Part shown: in pieces, positions 18,938 to 28,180 of the stretch
How positions within the stretch are numbered: the stretch's first letter is position 1
How the letters are laid out: every line of letters begins with the position of its first letter
Source of the DNA: Bog-532 sp963828445
Lineage (GTDB): Bacteria > Actinomycetota > Actinomycetes > Streptosporangiales > Streptosporangiaceae
NCBI GenBank assembly: GCA_963828445.1
Contig: CAWHFP010000011.1
Span: 1 to 64,000 of the forward strand
DNA length: 64,000 bases
Direction of reading: 5' to 3'
Program-made: the position numbers and the translations under genes
Notes under the pieces: model-generated
What the model was told of the DNA's origin: nothing
What the model saw: only the letters and a program-made list of their open reading frames with translations
Databases searched by the model: none

Positions 18938-20221
18938 GTGCCGGCCATCGTGCTCGTCGGCGCCCAGTGGGGCGACGAAGGCAAGGGCAAGGCGACCGAT
19001 CTGCTCGGCGACCGGGTCCACTACGTCGTCCGCTACCAGGGCGGCAACAACGCGGGTCACACCGTGGTCATCGGCGACGAGAGTTACGCCCTGCACATGC
19101 TGCCCTCGGGCGTGCTGTCACCGGACGTGGTGCCGGTCATCGGCAACGGCGTCGTGGTCGACCCGCGGGTGCTGCTGGAGGAGATCGACGAACTGGCGGC
19201 GCGCGGGGTGTCCTGCGCCCGGCTGCTGATCTCGGCCAACGCGCACCTGATCATGCCGTACCACCAGGCCATGGACAAGGTGACCGAGCGCTACCTGGGC
19301 CAGGCCCGGATCGGCACCACCGGCCGCGGCATCGGCCCGACCTACGGCGACAAGATCGCCCGGGTCGGCATCCGGGTGCAGGACCTGTTCGACCCCGGCA
19401 TCTTCCGGCAGAAGCTGGAACTGGTGCTGCGCGAGAAGAACCAGGTGCTGACCAAGGTCTACAACCGGCGCGCCATCGAGCCGGGCCCGATCGCCGACGA
19501 GTACCTGGCCTACGGCGAGCGGCTCCAGCCGTACGTGACCGACACCGGGCTGGTCCTGGGCCAGGCCCTGGACCAGGACCGGGTCGTGCTGCTGGAGGGC
19601 GCCCAGGCCACCATGCTGGACGTCGACCACGGCACCTACCCGTTCGTCACGTCCTCCTCGCCCACCGCGGGCGGCGCCTGCGCGGGCTCGGGCATCGGCC
19701 CGACCCGGATCACCAAGGTGATCGGGGTGGTCAAGGCCTACACCACCCGGGTCGGGGCGGGCCCGTTCCCCACCGAGCTGACCGACGAGCAGGGCGAGTG
19801 GCTGCGCACCACCGGCGGCGAGTACGGGGTGACCACCGGCCGGGCCCGCCGCACCGGCTGGTTCGACGCGGTCATCGCCCGGTACTCGACCCGGGTCAAC
19901 GGCGTCACCGACTACTTCCTGACCAAGCTGGACGTACTGTCCAGCCTGGACAAGGTGCCGGTCTGTGTGGCCTACGAGGTCGACGGGAAGCGCTGCGACG
20001 AGGTCCCGACGACCCAGACCGAGTTCCACCACGCCCGCCCGGTGTACGAGTACCTGGACGGCTGGGCCGAGGACATCTCGGAGGCGAAGGCGTTCGGGGA
20101 CCTGCCGCCGAACGCCCAGCGCTACGTGCACGCGCTCGAGGACATGATCGGCGCTCCGGTCTGCGCGGTGGGCGTCGGCCCGCGCCGGGATCAGACCCTG
20201 CAGATTCGTGATCTCATCTGA
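18938..20221 (+). CDS. purA: Adenylosuccinate synthetase
   Basis: A 427-residue GTP-dependent ligase joining IMP and aspartate, the first step from IMP to AMP. The P-loop is GAQWGDEGKGK (residues 7-17). GGNNAGHT, GTTGRGIGPTYGDK and the switch-region LEGAQATMLDVDHGTYPFVT are present, as is the C-terminal base-binding GVGPRRDQTL. GTG 18938 has GAAGGGA about ten bases upstream. It is intact. purD follows 42 bp later and purB after that, so these three purine genes probably form one unit. Confidence 0.97.
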   Translation: MPAIVLVGAQWGDEGKGKATDLLGDRVHYVVRYQGGNNAGHTVVIGDESYALHMLPSGVLSPDVVPVIGNGVVVDPRVLLEEIDELAARGVSCARLLISANAHLIMPYHQAMDKVTERYLGQARIGTTGRGIGPTYGDKIARVGIRVQDLFDPGIFRQKLELVLREKNQVLTKVYNRRAIEPGPIADEYLAYGERLQPYVTDTGLVLGQALDQDRVVLLEGAQATMLDVDHGTYPFVTSSSPTAGGACAGSGIGPTRITKVIGVVKAYTTRVGAGPFPTELTDEQGEWLRTTGGEYGVTTGRARRTGWFDAVIARYSTRVNGVTDYFLTKLDVLSSLDKVPVCVAYEVDGKRCDEVPTTQTEFHHARPVYEYLDGWAEDISEAKAFGDLPPNAQRYVHALEDMIGAPVCAVGVGPRRDQTLQIRDLI

Positions 20222-20263
20222 TGCACCGGCCTGACCCAGAAACCAGCCGGTAGGCTCGCCGCC

Positions 20264-21574
20264 GTGCGCGTTCTAGTGATCGGCTCCGGGGGCCGGGAAC
20301 ACGCCATCGTCCGGGCGCTGGCCCAGGACCCGGCGGTGACCAGCCTGCACGCGGCACCCGGTAATCCGGGTATCGCGGCGCTCGCCCACACCCACCCCGT
20401 GGCCGCGGCCGAGCCCGCCGCCGTGGCCGCGCTGGCCGGTGAGCTGGCGGCGGATCTGGTCGTCATCGGGCCCGAGGTGCCGCTGGTGGCGGGCGCGGCC
20501 GACGCCGTGCGCGAGGCCGGCATCGCCTGCTTCGGGCCCGGCGCCGAGGCCGCCATGATCGAGGGCTCCAAGGCCTTCGCCAAGGAGGTCATGGCCGAGG
20601 CCGGCATTCCCACCGGCGCCTCCCGGACCTGCACGACCCCGGCCGAGGCCGACGCGGCCCTGGCCGAGTTCGGGCCGCCGTTCGTGGTCAAGGACGACGG
20701 GCTCGCCGCGGGCAAGGGCGTGCTGGTCACCGAGGACATCGCGGCCGCCCGCGCGCACGCCTGGTCGGCGGCCCGGGTGGTGATCGAGGAGTTCCTGGAC
20801 GGGCCCGAGGTCTCGCTGTTCGCGGTCTGCGACGGCCAGACCGCCGTCCCGCTGCTGCCGGCCCAGGACTTCAAGCGGGCCTACGACGGCGACCAGGGGC
20901 CGAACACCGGCGGGATGGGCGCCTACGCGCCGCTGCCCTGGGCCCCGGCCGGCCTGGCCGACGAGGTGATGGACACGGTCATCCAGCCCGCGGTGGACAC
21001 CCTGGCCCGCCGGGGCACGCCCTACCGGGGCCTGCTGTACGCGGGCCTGGCCCTGACCGCGGCCGGCGTCCGCGTGATCGAGTTCAACGCCCGGTTCGGC
21101 GACCCGGAGACGCAGGTGGTGCTGGACCGGCTGGAGACGCCGCTGGCCGGGCTGCTGCACGCGGCCGCCGTGGGCGACCTGGCCGGAGCCCTGGGCCCGG
21201 ACCGTGGCCCGGCGCTGCGCTGGCGGCCGGGCGCGGCCGTGACCGTGGTGGTCGCCGCCGAGGGGTATCCGGCCCGCCCCGTGACCGGGGACGCCATCAC
21301 CGGCCTGGAGCAATCCAGCGAGGTGCCGGGCGCGTACGTCCTGCAGGCCGGCACGGCGCTGGACGCGGACGGCGTACTTCGTTCCAACGGAGGCCGGGTG
21401 CTGAACGTCATAGGTACCGGGGGAGACATCGAGGCGGCCCGGGCCGCGGCCTACGCGGCGACGGGAGAGATCCGGATGCGGGGCGCCTGGTGGCGCCGTG
21501 ACATCGCCGCGACCCAGCGTCAGCCCGGCCTGGGCCAGCCGGGAAGCCAGCCGGGAAGGGAGGCCAGCTCGTGA
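20264..21574 (+). CDS. purD: Phosphoribosylamine-glycine ligase
   Basis: A 436-residue ATP-grasp enzyme making glycinamide ribonucleotide in early purine synthesis. The N-terminal RVLVIGSGGREHAIVRAL binds phosphoribosylamine. The ATP-grasp core includes FVVKDDGLAAGKGVLV, FKRAYDGDQGPNTGGMGAYA and the metal motif VIEFNARFGDPETQVVL. GTG 20264 is the start. The stop overlaps the purB start by four bases (GTGA), showing translational coupling with purB. Confidence 0.97.
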   Translation: MRVLVIGSGGREHAIVRALAQDPAVTSLHAAPGNPGIAALAHTHPVAAAEPAAVAALAGELAADLVVIGPEVPLVAGAADAVREAGIACFGPGAEAAMIEGSKAFAKEVMAEAGIPTGASRTCTTPAEADAALAEFGPPFVVKDDGLAAGKGVLVTEDIAAARAHAWSAARVVIEEFLDGPEVSLFAVCDGQTAVPLLPAQDFKRAYDGDQGPNTGGMGAYAPLPWAPAGLADEVMDTVIQPAVDTLARRGTPYRGLLYAGLALTAAGVRVIEFNARFGDPETQVVLDRLETPLAGLLHAAAVGDLAGALGPDRGPALRWRPGAAVTVVVAAEGYPARPVTGDAITGLEQSSEVPGAYVLQAGTALDADGVLRSNGGRVLNVIGTGGDIEAARAAAYAATGEIRMRGAWWRRDIAATQRQPGLGQPGSQPGREASS

Positions 21575-22878
21575 TCAGCCGGTACACGCGGCCCGAGATC
21601 GGCCAGGTGTGGAGCGACGCCCACAAGTACGAGCTGTGGTGCCGGGTGGAGACGCTGGTGCTGGAGGCCAACGCCCGGGCCGGCACCGTGCCCGCGGACA
21701 GCGTGGACCCGGTCCGCGCGGCCGCCCCGCCCACGCCCGAGGCCGTGGCCGAGGTGGAGGCGGTCACCGACCACGACGTGATCGCGTTCCTCACCGCCTG
21801 GGCCGACAACACCACCCCGCGCAGCGCGGCCGCCTACGTCCACTTCGGCATGACCTCCTCCGACCTGGTCGACACGGCCCTGGCCGTACAGCTCACCGAG
21901 GCCACCGACATCCTGCTGGCCAAGGCGGACACCCTGGTCGCGGCGCTGCGCGACCACGCGCTGGCCCACCGGGAGACGCTGCGGCCGGGCCGCACCCACG
22001 GGATCCACGCCGAGCCGGACGTGTGGGGGCACCGGGTGGCGGACTTCGCCTTCGCGGCCGCCCGGGGCCGGGACCGGCTCCGGCGGGCCCGCGAGGCGGT
22101 GGCCGTGGGCAAGCTGTCCGGCCCGGTCGGCAACTACTCCAACATCTCACCCGCCATCGAGGCCGAGGTGATGCCCGCCCTGGGCCTGCGGGCCGCGGAC
22201 GTCGCCACCCAGGTGGTCATGCGCGACGGGATCTCCGAGTGGGTCAGCGCGCTGGCCATCCTGGCCACCGTGTGCGAGGCGGTGGCGCTGGAGATCCGGC
22301 ACGGGCAGCGCACCGAGGTCCGCGAGCTGGCCGAGCCGTTCGGCCGGGGCCAGAAGGGCTCCTCGGCCATGCCGCACAAGAAGAACCCGATCCGCTCCGA
22401 GCGGATCTGCGGCCTGGCCCGGGTGGTGCGTGGCTACGTGACCCCGGTCCTGGAGGGCATCCCGCTGTGGCACGAGCGGGACATCTCACACTCCAGCGTG
22501 GAGCGGGTGGCGCTGCCGGACGCCTCGATCGCCGTCGATTACCTGCTGCACCTGACCACCGGCCTGATCGAGGGCCTGGTGGTGGACGCGGACCGGATGC
22601 GAGCCAACCTGGATGCCACCCACGGCCTGCTCTACTCCTCGGCCGCGCTGCTCGAACTGGTCGCCTCGGGCCTGGCCCGGGAGGACGCCTACGCCCTGGT
22701 CCAGACGGCCGCCATGGACACCTGGAACACCGGTACCCCGTTCCGGGACACGCTGCGCAAGGAGGCCGCCGCGCGCGGGCAGGCCATCGACGAGGCGCGG
22801 CTGGACGAAGCCTGCCGGCCCGAGCGGTACGTGACCCGCCTGGGCCCGGTGTTCGACCGGCTGGAGCGCCTCTCGTGA
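21571..22878 (+). CDS. purB: Adenylosuccinate lyase
   Basis: A 435-residue member of the fumarase/aspartase superfamily, acting twice in purine synthesis (SAICAR and adenylosuccinate cleavage). The superfamily signature GSSAMPHKKNPIRSE, with the mobile catalytic loop, is clear. HFGMTSSDLVDTALA and GRTHGIHAEP carry other active-site residues. GTG 21571 overlaps the purD stop, so the start is well determined. With purA and purD it covers three steps of AMP formation. Confidence 0.97.
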   Translation: MISRYTRPEIGQVWSDAHKYELWCRVETLVLEANARAGTVPADSVDPVRAAAPPTPEAVAEVEAVTDHDVIAFLTAWADNTTPRSAAAYVHFGMTSSDLVDTALAVQLTEATDILLAKADTLVAALRDHALAHRETLRPGRTHGIHAEPDVWGHRVADFAFAAARGRDRLRRAREAVAVGKLSGPVGNYSNISPAIEAEVMPALGLRAADVATQVVMRDGISEWVSALAILATVCEAVALEIRHGQRTEVRELAEPFGRGQKGSSAMPHKKNPIRSERICGLARVVRGYVTPVLEGIPLWHERDISHSSVERVALPDASIAVDYLLHLTTGLIEGLVVDADRMRANLDATHGLLYSSAALLELVASGLAREDAYALVQTAAMDTWNTGTPFRDTLRKEAAARGQAIDEARLDEACRPERYVTRLGPVFDRLERLS

Positions 22879-23035
22879 CCGGCGCGGGCATGACGGCAAA
22901 TCGTCTCAAGCCGCCGCTGACGGGCATGCCCGGTGGAATACTGGGCAGCGCGTTTTGCGCGGGAGCCTGCCGCCCGGCTCCTTACCGGCCCTCGGCCGTT
23001 TCCTTCCCGAACCCCTCGACAGGAGTTGCATCCAT

Positions 23036-24328
23036 ATGACGATGGGCACTGAGACCCGCTACCGCGTACGGGGCGGAGCCCCGCTACACGGCACCGTCTT
23101 CGTGCAGGGCGCGAAGAACGCCGCACTGAAGATGATCGCGGCGTCGCTGCTCGCCTCCAAGGGCCGGACGGTCCTGCGGAACGTGCCGCCTATCGAGGAT
23201 GTACGCCGGGCCGTGGAGCTGGCCCAGGCGGTGGGGGCCATCGTCGAGTTCCACGAGTCCGAGCGCACGCTGGTGGTGGACGCGTCCCGGCTGAACAGCC
23301 CGGTCCTGCCGGCCGAGATCGCCCGCCGGTTCCGCAGCTCGGTGCTGTTCGTGCCGCCGCTGCTGCACCGGCTGGGCGAGGCGCACATCGAGGGCATCGG
23401 CGGCTGCAACCTCGGCGACCGGAACCTGGACTTCCACTACCGGGGCTTCGCCCGGCTGGGCGCGGTGGTCGACGAGGGCGAGTCGGTCATCCACATCAAG
23501 GCCGGCACCAACGGCCTGCGCGGCGCGCACCTGTACCTGGACACCCCGTCGCACACCGGCACCGAGAACCTGATCATGGCCGCGTCGATGGCCCCGGGCA
23601 CCACGATCATCGACAACGCCGCGCTCGAGCCCGAGGTCCTCGACGTGATCGCGTTCCTGACCAAGATGGGCGCGCGGATCCACGGCGGCGGCACCGGGTT
23701 CGTCACCGTGGAGGGCGTGGACGAGCTGACCGCGGTCGAGCACACGGTGATGCCGGACCGGATCGACGCGGGCGTGTTCGCCATGGCCGCCGCGATCACC
23801 GGCGGCGAGCTCAACCTGGTCGGCGGCTCGCTCGAGCACTTCGGCGTGGTGCGCTGGAAGCTGGAGCAGATGGGTGTGGAGTTCTCCACCCAGGGCGCGG
23901 TCCTCCAGGTCCGCCGGGAGCACCCGCTGCGCCCGATCAACGTCATCACCTCGCCGTACCCGGGCTTCGCGACCGACCTCCAGTCGCCGATCATGGCGCT
24001 GGCCTGCATGGCCGAGGGGTCCAGCTACATCCGCGAGACCATCTTCGACGGCCGCTACACGCTGGTGGGCGAGCTGAACAAGATGGGCGCCAAGGTCGAG
24101 ATGGACAACAACGTGGCCATCGTGCACGGGCCGAGCAGCCTGCACGGCGCCGAGGTGGTGGCCCACGACCTGCGGACCGGCATCGCGCTGATTCTGGCCG
24201 GCCTGGCCGCCGAGGGCGAGACCGTGGTCGCGCCCGGCTACCTGATCGACCGCGGGCACGCCTCGATCGCCCAGCGGCTGACCACCCTGGGCGCCGACAT
24301 CCAGGCCGAGCACGCCGATCCGGCCTGA
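23036..24328 (+). CDS. murA: MurA-family enolpyruvyl transferase (divergent)
   Basis: A 430-residue EPT-fold enzyme, expected to transfer enolpyruvate from PEP to UDP-GlcNAc, the first step of peptidoglycan synthesis. The KN pair in GAKNAALKMIAASLL and the active-site loop GGCNLGDRN, with Cys124 and Arg129 matching Cys115 and Arg120 of E. coli MurA, are present. The Asp of TDLQSPIMALA is also kept. Around the loop the sequence differs from common MurA proteins: RSSVLFVPPLLHRLGEAHIEG replaces the usual RASILVLGPLLARFG type. It could therefore be a second paralogue rather than the main MurA. ATG 23036 has AGGAG upstream. A terminator follows at 24418. Confidence 0.85.
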   Translation: MTMGTETRYRVRGGAPLHGTVFVQGAKNAALKMIAASLLASKGRTVLRNVPPIEDVRRAVELAQAVGAIVEFHESERTLVVDASRLNSPVLPAEIARRFRSSVLFVPPLLHRLGEAHIEGIGGCNLGDRNLDFHYRGFARLGAVVDEGESVIHIKAGTNGLRGAHLYLDTPSHTGTENLIMAASMAPGTTIIDNAALEPEVLDVIAFLTKMGARIHGGGTGFVTVEGVDELTAVEHTVMPDRIDAGVFAMAAAITGGELNLVGGSLEHFGVVRWKLEQMGVEFSTQGAVLQVRREHPLRPINVITSPYPGFATDLQSPIMALACMAEGSSYIRETIFDGRYTLVGELNKMGAKVEMDNNVAIVHGPSSLHGAEVVAHDLRTGIALILAGLAAEGETVVAPGYLIDRGHASIAQRLTTLGADIQAEHADPA

Positions 24329-24417
24329 CCAGCGGCCGGTTCCGGCTCACCCGCGGACCGGGCCCGGCCAATCGGCAGCGCCGGAAAAACAGGGCCAGCA
24401 CTAGCCGGCAAAGCCTC

Positions 24418-24455
24418 ACCGGTTTACCACCCCATGGGTGATAAACCGGTTTTTG
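24418..24455 (+). terminator. Rho-independent terminator after murA
   Basis: ACCGGTTTA (24418-24426) pairs with TAAACCGGT (24442-24450), with CACCC/GGGTG extending the stem inside. TTTT and GGC follow directly. Confidence 0.9.
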
Positions 24456-24683
24456 GCTAGCTCGATCGTGATTATTTCGGCCTCATGCACCCCTTCACAA
24501 ATTGAGCTGGATGAGTTACGAAAAGTACTGACCGGCATCAACTCGGGGTGATGAGGTGGCTCGATTGTGCGAGATACGGCTGGTAGCTGGTTACCGAATG
24601 CGGATGGGGTGAACGTTGAGCACGCACGTCAGCAGCGACCTTACGGCCTGCCTAGGGTTAACGGTCTCCGGGGGAAAAGGCCG

Positions 24684-26207
24684 ATGACCGCGCGCAGGCA
24701 TCTGCCCAGTGAGCTCATCATCGGCGTGGTCGGCCCGTACGACCTGGTCGAGCGGATCATGCTGTCCGGGGCGGCCGCCCGTGATGAGACCCTGGGCGCG
24801 GGCCCGGCCGGCCCCGGCGCCCCGCCGGTGCCGCTCAGCGGGAACTCCGCCGCGGGCCCGGCGGGCGCGCTCCGGCCCGAGCCCGGCGGCCCGCGGCCGG
24901 ACCCGGACGGCCCGGTACCCGCCACACCGCCCGGCGCCCCGGCGTGGTCCCTGGATGAGAACCGGGGGCTGGCCGGGGGCATGCTCCCCCGGCGGCTGAT
25001 CGCGGCCGCTTACCGGCGTGAGCGGGAGGCACCGGAGAAGGTGGCCCGGCTCGGCGCCGCCATCGACGTGTGCCTGTTCGCCAGCCCGGTGCCGTACGAG
25101 TACGCCCGCCGGGCCGGGGTCATCTCGGTCCCGTCCACCTACGTCCGGCTCGATGGCGGCGCGCTGTACGCGGCTCTGCTGCGGGCCAGCCGCGAGCAGG
25201 GCCACGACATCGAGCGGATCAGCGTCGACGTCCTGGACCGGCAGGCCATTGACGAGGCCTACGCCGAGCTGGGGATCCCGTCCGAGGGCGTGCGGCTGCG
25301 GCAGGACCCGGCCAGCCCGGCCGCGCTGGCCGCCTTCCACGAGCGGCTCTGGCGCATGGGCGAGACCTCGGTCGCCCTGACCTGCATGGACTCGGTGAAC
25401 CGGCGGCTGGCCCGGGCCGGCGTTCCGGTCATCAGCATCCGCCCGACCGATGCCGCGATCCGGATGGCGGTGTGGAACGCGGTCCTGCTCGGCGGCCACC
25501 ACCGGCTGGAGGCCGCCCAGCTCGCCGTGATCGTGGTCGAGGTCCCCCGGCTGCGGGAGGGCGCCCGCCGGGCGCTGTCCCGGTATTCGCGCGACGAGCT
25601 GCGGCTGACCGTGCACCGCTTCCTGACCACCGAGGCCCAGCGCATCCAGGCCATGGTCGGGCAGGCCGACGACCACTCGTTCGTGATCGCGGCCACCCGC
25701 GGTTCCCTGGCCAGCCTGACCAGCGAGTTCACCGAGCTGCCGTTCGAGGAGCGGGCCCGGGCCGAACTGGGCGTCACCATCGAGGTCGGGGTGGGCATGG
25801 GCCGTACGGCTCAGGAGGCGGAGACGTCCGCCCGCAGCGCCCTGGCCCGGTCCCGGTCCACGGCGACCGGTGCGACGGCACCGGTCCGGGAGGGCCAGCC
25901 GCTGGTCCCGCCGCCCCGCCGGGCCCCGGCCCTGCGGACCGCGCCGTCCCGGGGCGTGGAGACCCTGGCCCGGCTGGCCGAACGGCTGGAGGGGTCGGAG
26001 ACCGCGCTGGTGGTGGACGCCGAGACGGCCGGGCGCCTGCTCGGCGTGACCTCACGGACCGCCCGGCGGCTGCTCCGGGGTCTGGTGGACGAGGGCCTGG
26101 CCTGGCCGCTGCCGCCCAGCCGGGCCGCCCAGCCGGGCCGCCCCCGGCAGTTCTACCGCCTGATCACCGAGAAGCTGGAGGAACTCGAACCCTCGCGCAC
26201 CCCCTGA
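24684..26207 (+). CDS. Putative one-component regulator with cyclase/GGDEF-like and winged-helix domains
   Basis: About 507 residues. The N-terminal core (LIIGVVGPYDLVERIMLSG) resembles a receiver or PrpR-N-like alpha/beta domain, interrupted by a Pro/Gly-rich insert (coded 24800-24955). The middle resumes with VCLFASPVPYEYARRAGVIS. Next comes a segment with the closing pattern of nucleotide-cyclase/GGDEF folds, VTIEVGVGMGRTAQEAETSA followed by RSALARSRS, but no catalytic GGDEF motif. The last 80 residues look like a winged helix (AGRLLGVTSRTARRLLRGLV then DEGLAWP). A sensor-regulator with ligand-binding core and DNA-binding tail is inferred; the target genes are unknown. ATG 24684 (MTARRHLPSEL) is chosen over upstream GTG 24567 because conservation-like sequence begins here. 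Convergent with the aminotransferase gene. Confidence 0.7.
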   Translation: MTARRHLPSELIIGVVGPYDLVERIMLSGAAARDETLGAGPAGPGAPPVPLSGNSAAGPAGALRPEPGGPRPDPDGPVPATPPGAPAWSLDENRGLAGGMLPRRLIAAAYRREREAPEKVARLGAAIDVCLFASPVPYEYARRAGVISVPSTYVRLDGGALYAALLRASREQGHDIERISVDVLDRQAIDEAYAELGIPSEGVRLRQDPASPAALAAFHERLWRMGETSVALTCMDSVNRRLARAGVPVISIRPTDAAIRMAVWNAVLLGGHHRLEAAQLAVIVVEVPRLREGARRALSRYSRDELRLTVHRFLTTEAQRIQAMVGQADDHSFVIAATRGSLASLTSEFTELPFEERARAELGVTIEVGVGMGRTAQEAETSARSALARSRSTATGATAPVREGQPLVPPPRRAPALRTAPSRGVETLARLAERLEGSETALVVDAETAGRLLGVTSRTARRLLRGLVDEGLAWPLPPSRAAQPGRPRQFYRLITEKLEELEPSRTP

Positions 26208-26222
26208 CCGGGGGGGCACCGG

Positions 26223-27296
26223 TCAGGCCCGGTGCGGGAAGGCCCGGGCCACCGACAGGAGAAGGTCGTTGGCCTCGGGCTCACCGACCGAGACGCGGGC
26301 GCCCTCGCCGCCGAAGGCGCGGACGCTGACCCCGGCCGCGGTGCAGGCGGCCGCGAAGCTGGCGGTCTGCTCACCCAGCCGCAGCCAGACGAAGTTGGCC
26401 TCGGAGGGCGGCACCGTCCAGCCGTCGGCCAGCAGGGCCTCGCGAACCCGGGTCCGCTCCTTGACCGTGGCTTCGACCCGCTCCAGCAGTTCGTCCTCGG
26501 CGGCCAGCGAGGCGACCGCCGCCGCCTGGGCCAGGCTGTTGACCGAGAACGTCAGCATGGTCTTGCGCACGGCCTGGGCCACCGCCGGATGCCCGACCAT
26601 GAACCCGACCCGCAGCCCGGCCAGCCCGTAGGCCTTGGAGAAGGTGCGCAGCACGGCCACGTTGGGCCGGTCCCGGTACAGGTCCAGCCCGTTGGGCACC
26701 GACTCGTCCCGGATGTACTCGCGGTAGGCCTCGTCCAGCACGACCAGGCAGTCGCCCGGGACCCGGTCCAGGAACCGGGTCAGCTCGCCGGCGTGCACCA
26801 CGGTGCCGGTCGGGTTGTTCGGATTGCAGACGAAGATCAGCCGGGTCTGGGGGGTGATGGCCTCGGCCATCGCGTCCAGGTCGTGGGTCTCGTCCCGCAG
26901 CGGGACCTGGACCGAGGTGGCCCCGGTCAGCGCGGTCAGGCCCGGGTAGGCCTCGAACGAGCGCCAGGCATAGAGCACCTCGGTGCCGGGCTCGCCGGCC
27001 GCGCTGAGCAACTGCTGAGCCACCCCGACCGAGCCGCAGCCCACGGCCACGTGGTCCAGGGGCACGCCGAAGCGCTGGGCGATCGCCGCGGTCAGCAGTT
27101 CCGCCCCGTTGTCCGGGTACCGGTTGACCCCCAGGGCCGCCTCGGTGATGACCTGGGCCACCGACGGCAGCGGGCCGAACGCGGACTCGTTCGACGACAG
27201 CTTGAATGATCGCCCGTCCACGGCCTGGACGGTGGCCCCCGGAACGTATCCGGGCATGTCGTCGAGGATGCGGCGGAGCCGCGGCGCTTCACTCAC
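26223..27296 (-). CDS. hisC: HisC-type aminotransferase (histidinol-phosphate/aromatic)
   Basis: A 357-residue class II PLP aminotransferase. The fold is clear: KLSSNESAFGPLPSV, NRYPDNGAELLTAAIAQRFG, the N of VCNPNNPTGTV, the D and Y of LDEAYREYI, and the PLP-lysine motif TFSKAYGLAGLRVGF. The C-terminal Arg contact is in GEGARVSVGEPEAND. Members use histidinol phosphate or phenylalanine/tyrosine, and sequence alone does not separate these. It stands away from other his genes, which favours the aromatic (Pat-like) role. Start GTG 27296 (MSEAPRLRRILDDMPGY). Confidence 0.9.
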   Translation of the reverse strand: MSEAPRLRRILDDMPGYVPGATVQAVDGRSFKLSSNESAFGPLPSVAQVITEAALGVNRYPDNGAELLTAAIAQRFGVPLDHVAVGCGSVGVAQQLLSAAGEPGTEVLYAWRSFEAYPGLTALTGATSVQVPLRDETHDLDAMAEAITPQTRLIFVCNPNNPTGTVVHAGELTRFLDRVPGDCLVVLDEAYREYIRDESVPNGLDLYRDRPNVAVLRTFSKAYGLAGLRVGFMVGHPAVAQAVRKTMLTFSVNSLAQAAAVASLAAEDELLERVEATVKERTRVREALLADGWTVPPSEANFVWLRLGEQTASFAAACTAAGVSVRAFGGEGARVSVGEPEANDLLLSVARAFPHRA

Positions 27297-27330
27297 CCAT
27301 TCAGTCTCGCACGCCCGATCTGGTCCCCCG

Positions 27331-28063
27331 CTAGTGCAGCGTCTTGGCCGCGTGGGCGTAGGCCTGGGCGGCCAGGGTGGTGACCACGCTGGCCGAGGCA
27401 CCCGGGCCCACGATGGTGACCGCGCCGACGAAGTTGCTGCCCCGGTAGACCACCGACCACACGTTGATGCTCTCGGCCCCGGTGGCCTTGATGTTCATGG
27501 CCCGGGCGGCCTGGCCGAGGTTGCGCACGGACTGCTCGCTGACCGTGTAGACGAACGTCTTGCCCTTGGTGGTGGCGGTGTACCGGGCGCAGTTGGCCGG
27601 GACCTGGTTGCGCATGGCCAGGGCGGCGGTGGCCGTGGACGGGGCCAGCAGCACTTCCGAGACGCCGTTGTCGCCCACCTTGAAGGTGGAGACGGTCGCC
27701 GGGACCTTGGCGAACGACGGCGAGTTGAAGCCGGTCACCGTGGTCCGGGCGCACGCGGCGGGCTTGACCGTGACGCCGGTCAGCGAGTTCTTGGTCGCCT
27801 TGACCTCGGCCAGCGAGCCGTACGCGCCGGACTCCACCGGCTCGGCCGGTGACTGGCCGTTGACCTTGGTCAGCAGGGCCCCGCGCAACTGGCTGGCGCT
27901 GTAACTGCGCCGTGGCCGCCGACGGCGTGCTGGCCGACCCGCTGGCCGTCTTCGCGGCGGGCGGCGACCCCGACCCACCCGAGGAGCAGCCGGTGACGGC
28001 CAGGACCGCCAGGGCGGGCACGGCGGCGAGCGCGGGCAGACGTGACCAGCGAAGCTGCGACAT
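27331..28063 (-). CDS. Lipoprotein with sensor-like domain, frameshifted
   Basis: ATG 28063 opens a signal peptide (MSQLRWSRLPALAAVPALAV then LAVTGCSS), with TGC as the lipobox; the Cys is lipidated and the protein is anchored outside the membrane. A Ser/Thr/Ala linker follows, then an extracellular domain of about 180 residues starting YSASQLRGALLTKVNG with a Cys pair (KPAACARTTV and PANCARYTA). The domain lies in another frame, so one base is off at about 27898-27905. The domain resembles extracellular parts attached to actinobacterial kinases (PknH-type), but this is tentative. The upstream region holds a perfect palindrome, AATGACGTCATT. Confidence 0.75.
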
Positions 28064-28135
28064 GAAGGATGGCCTCTCTCACGCTATGGAACAATATGAT
28101 TTCGGAGCGTGAGCTTACCGGACTCAAAGTGATCG

Positions 28136-28147
28136 AATGACGTCATT
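28136..28147. promoter_or_regulatory. Perfect 12-bp palindrome AATGACGTCATT
   Basis: It lies in an AT-rich patch 73 bp upstream of the lipoprotein start at 28063. It is a plausible operator for an unknown dimeric regulator; no second copy was seen nearby. Confidence 0.4.
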
Positions 28148-28180
28148 GTGTGAAACAACTGTGCGGGCCGGAACGGCCGG

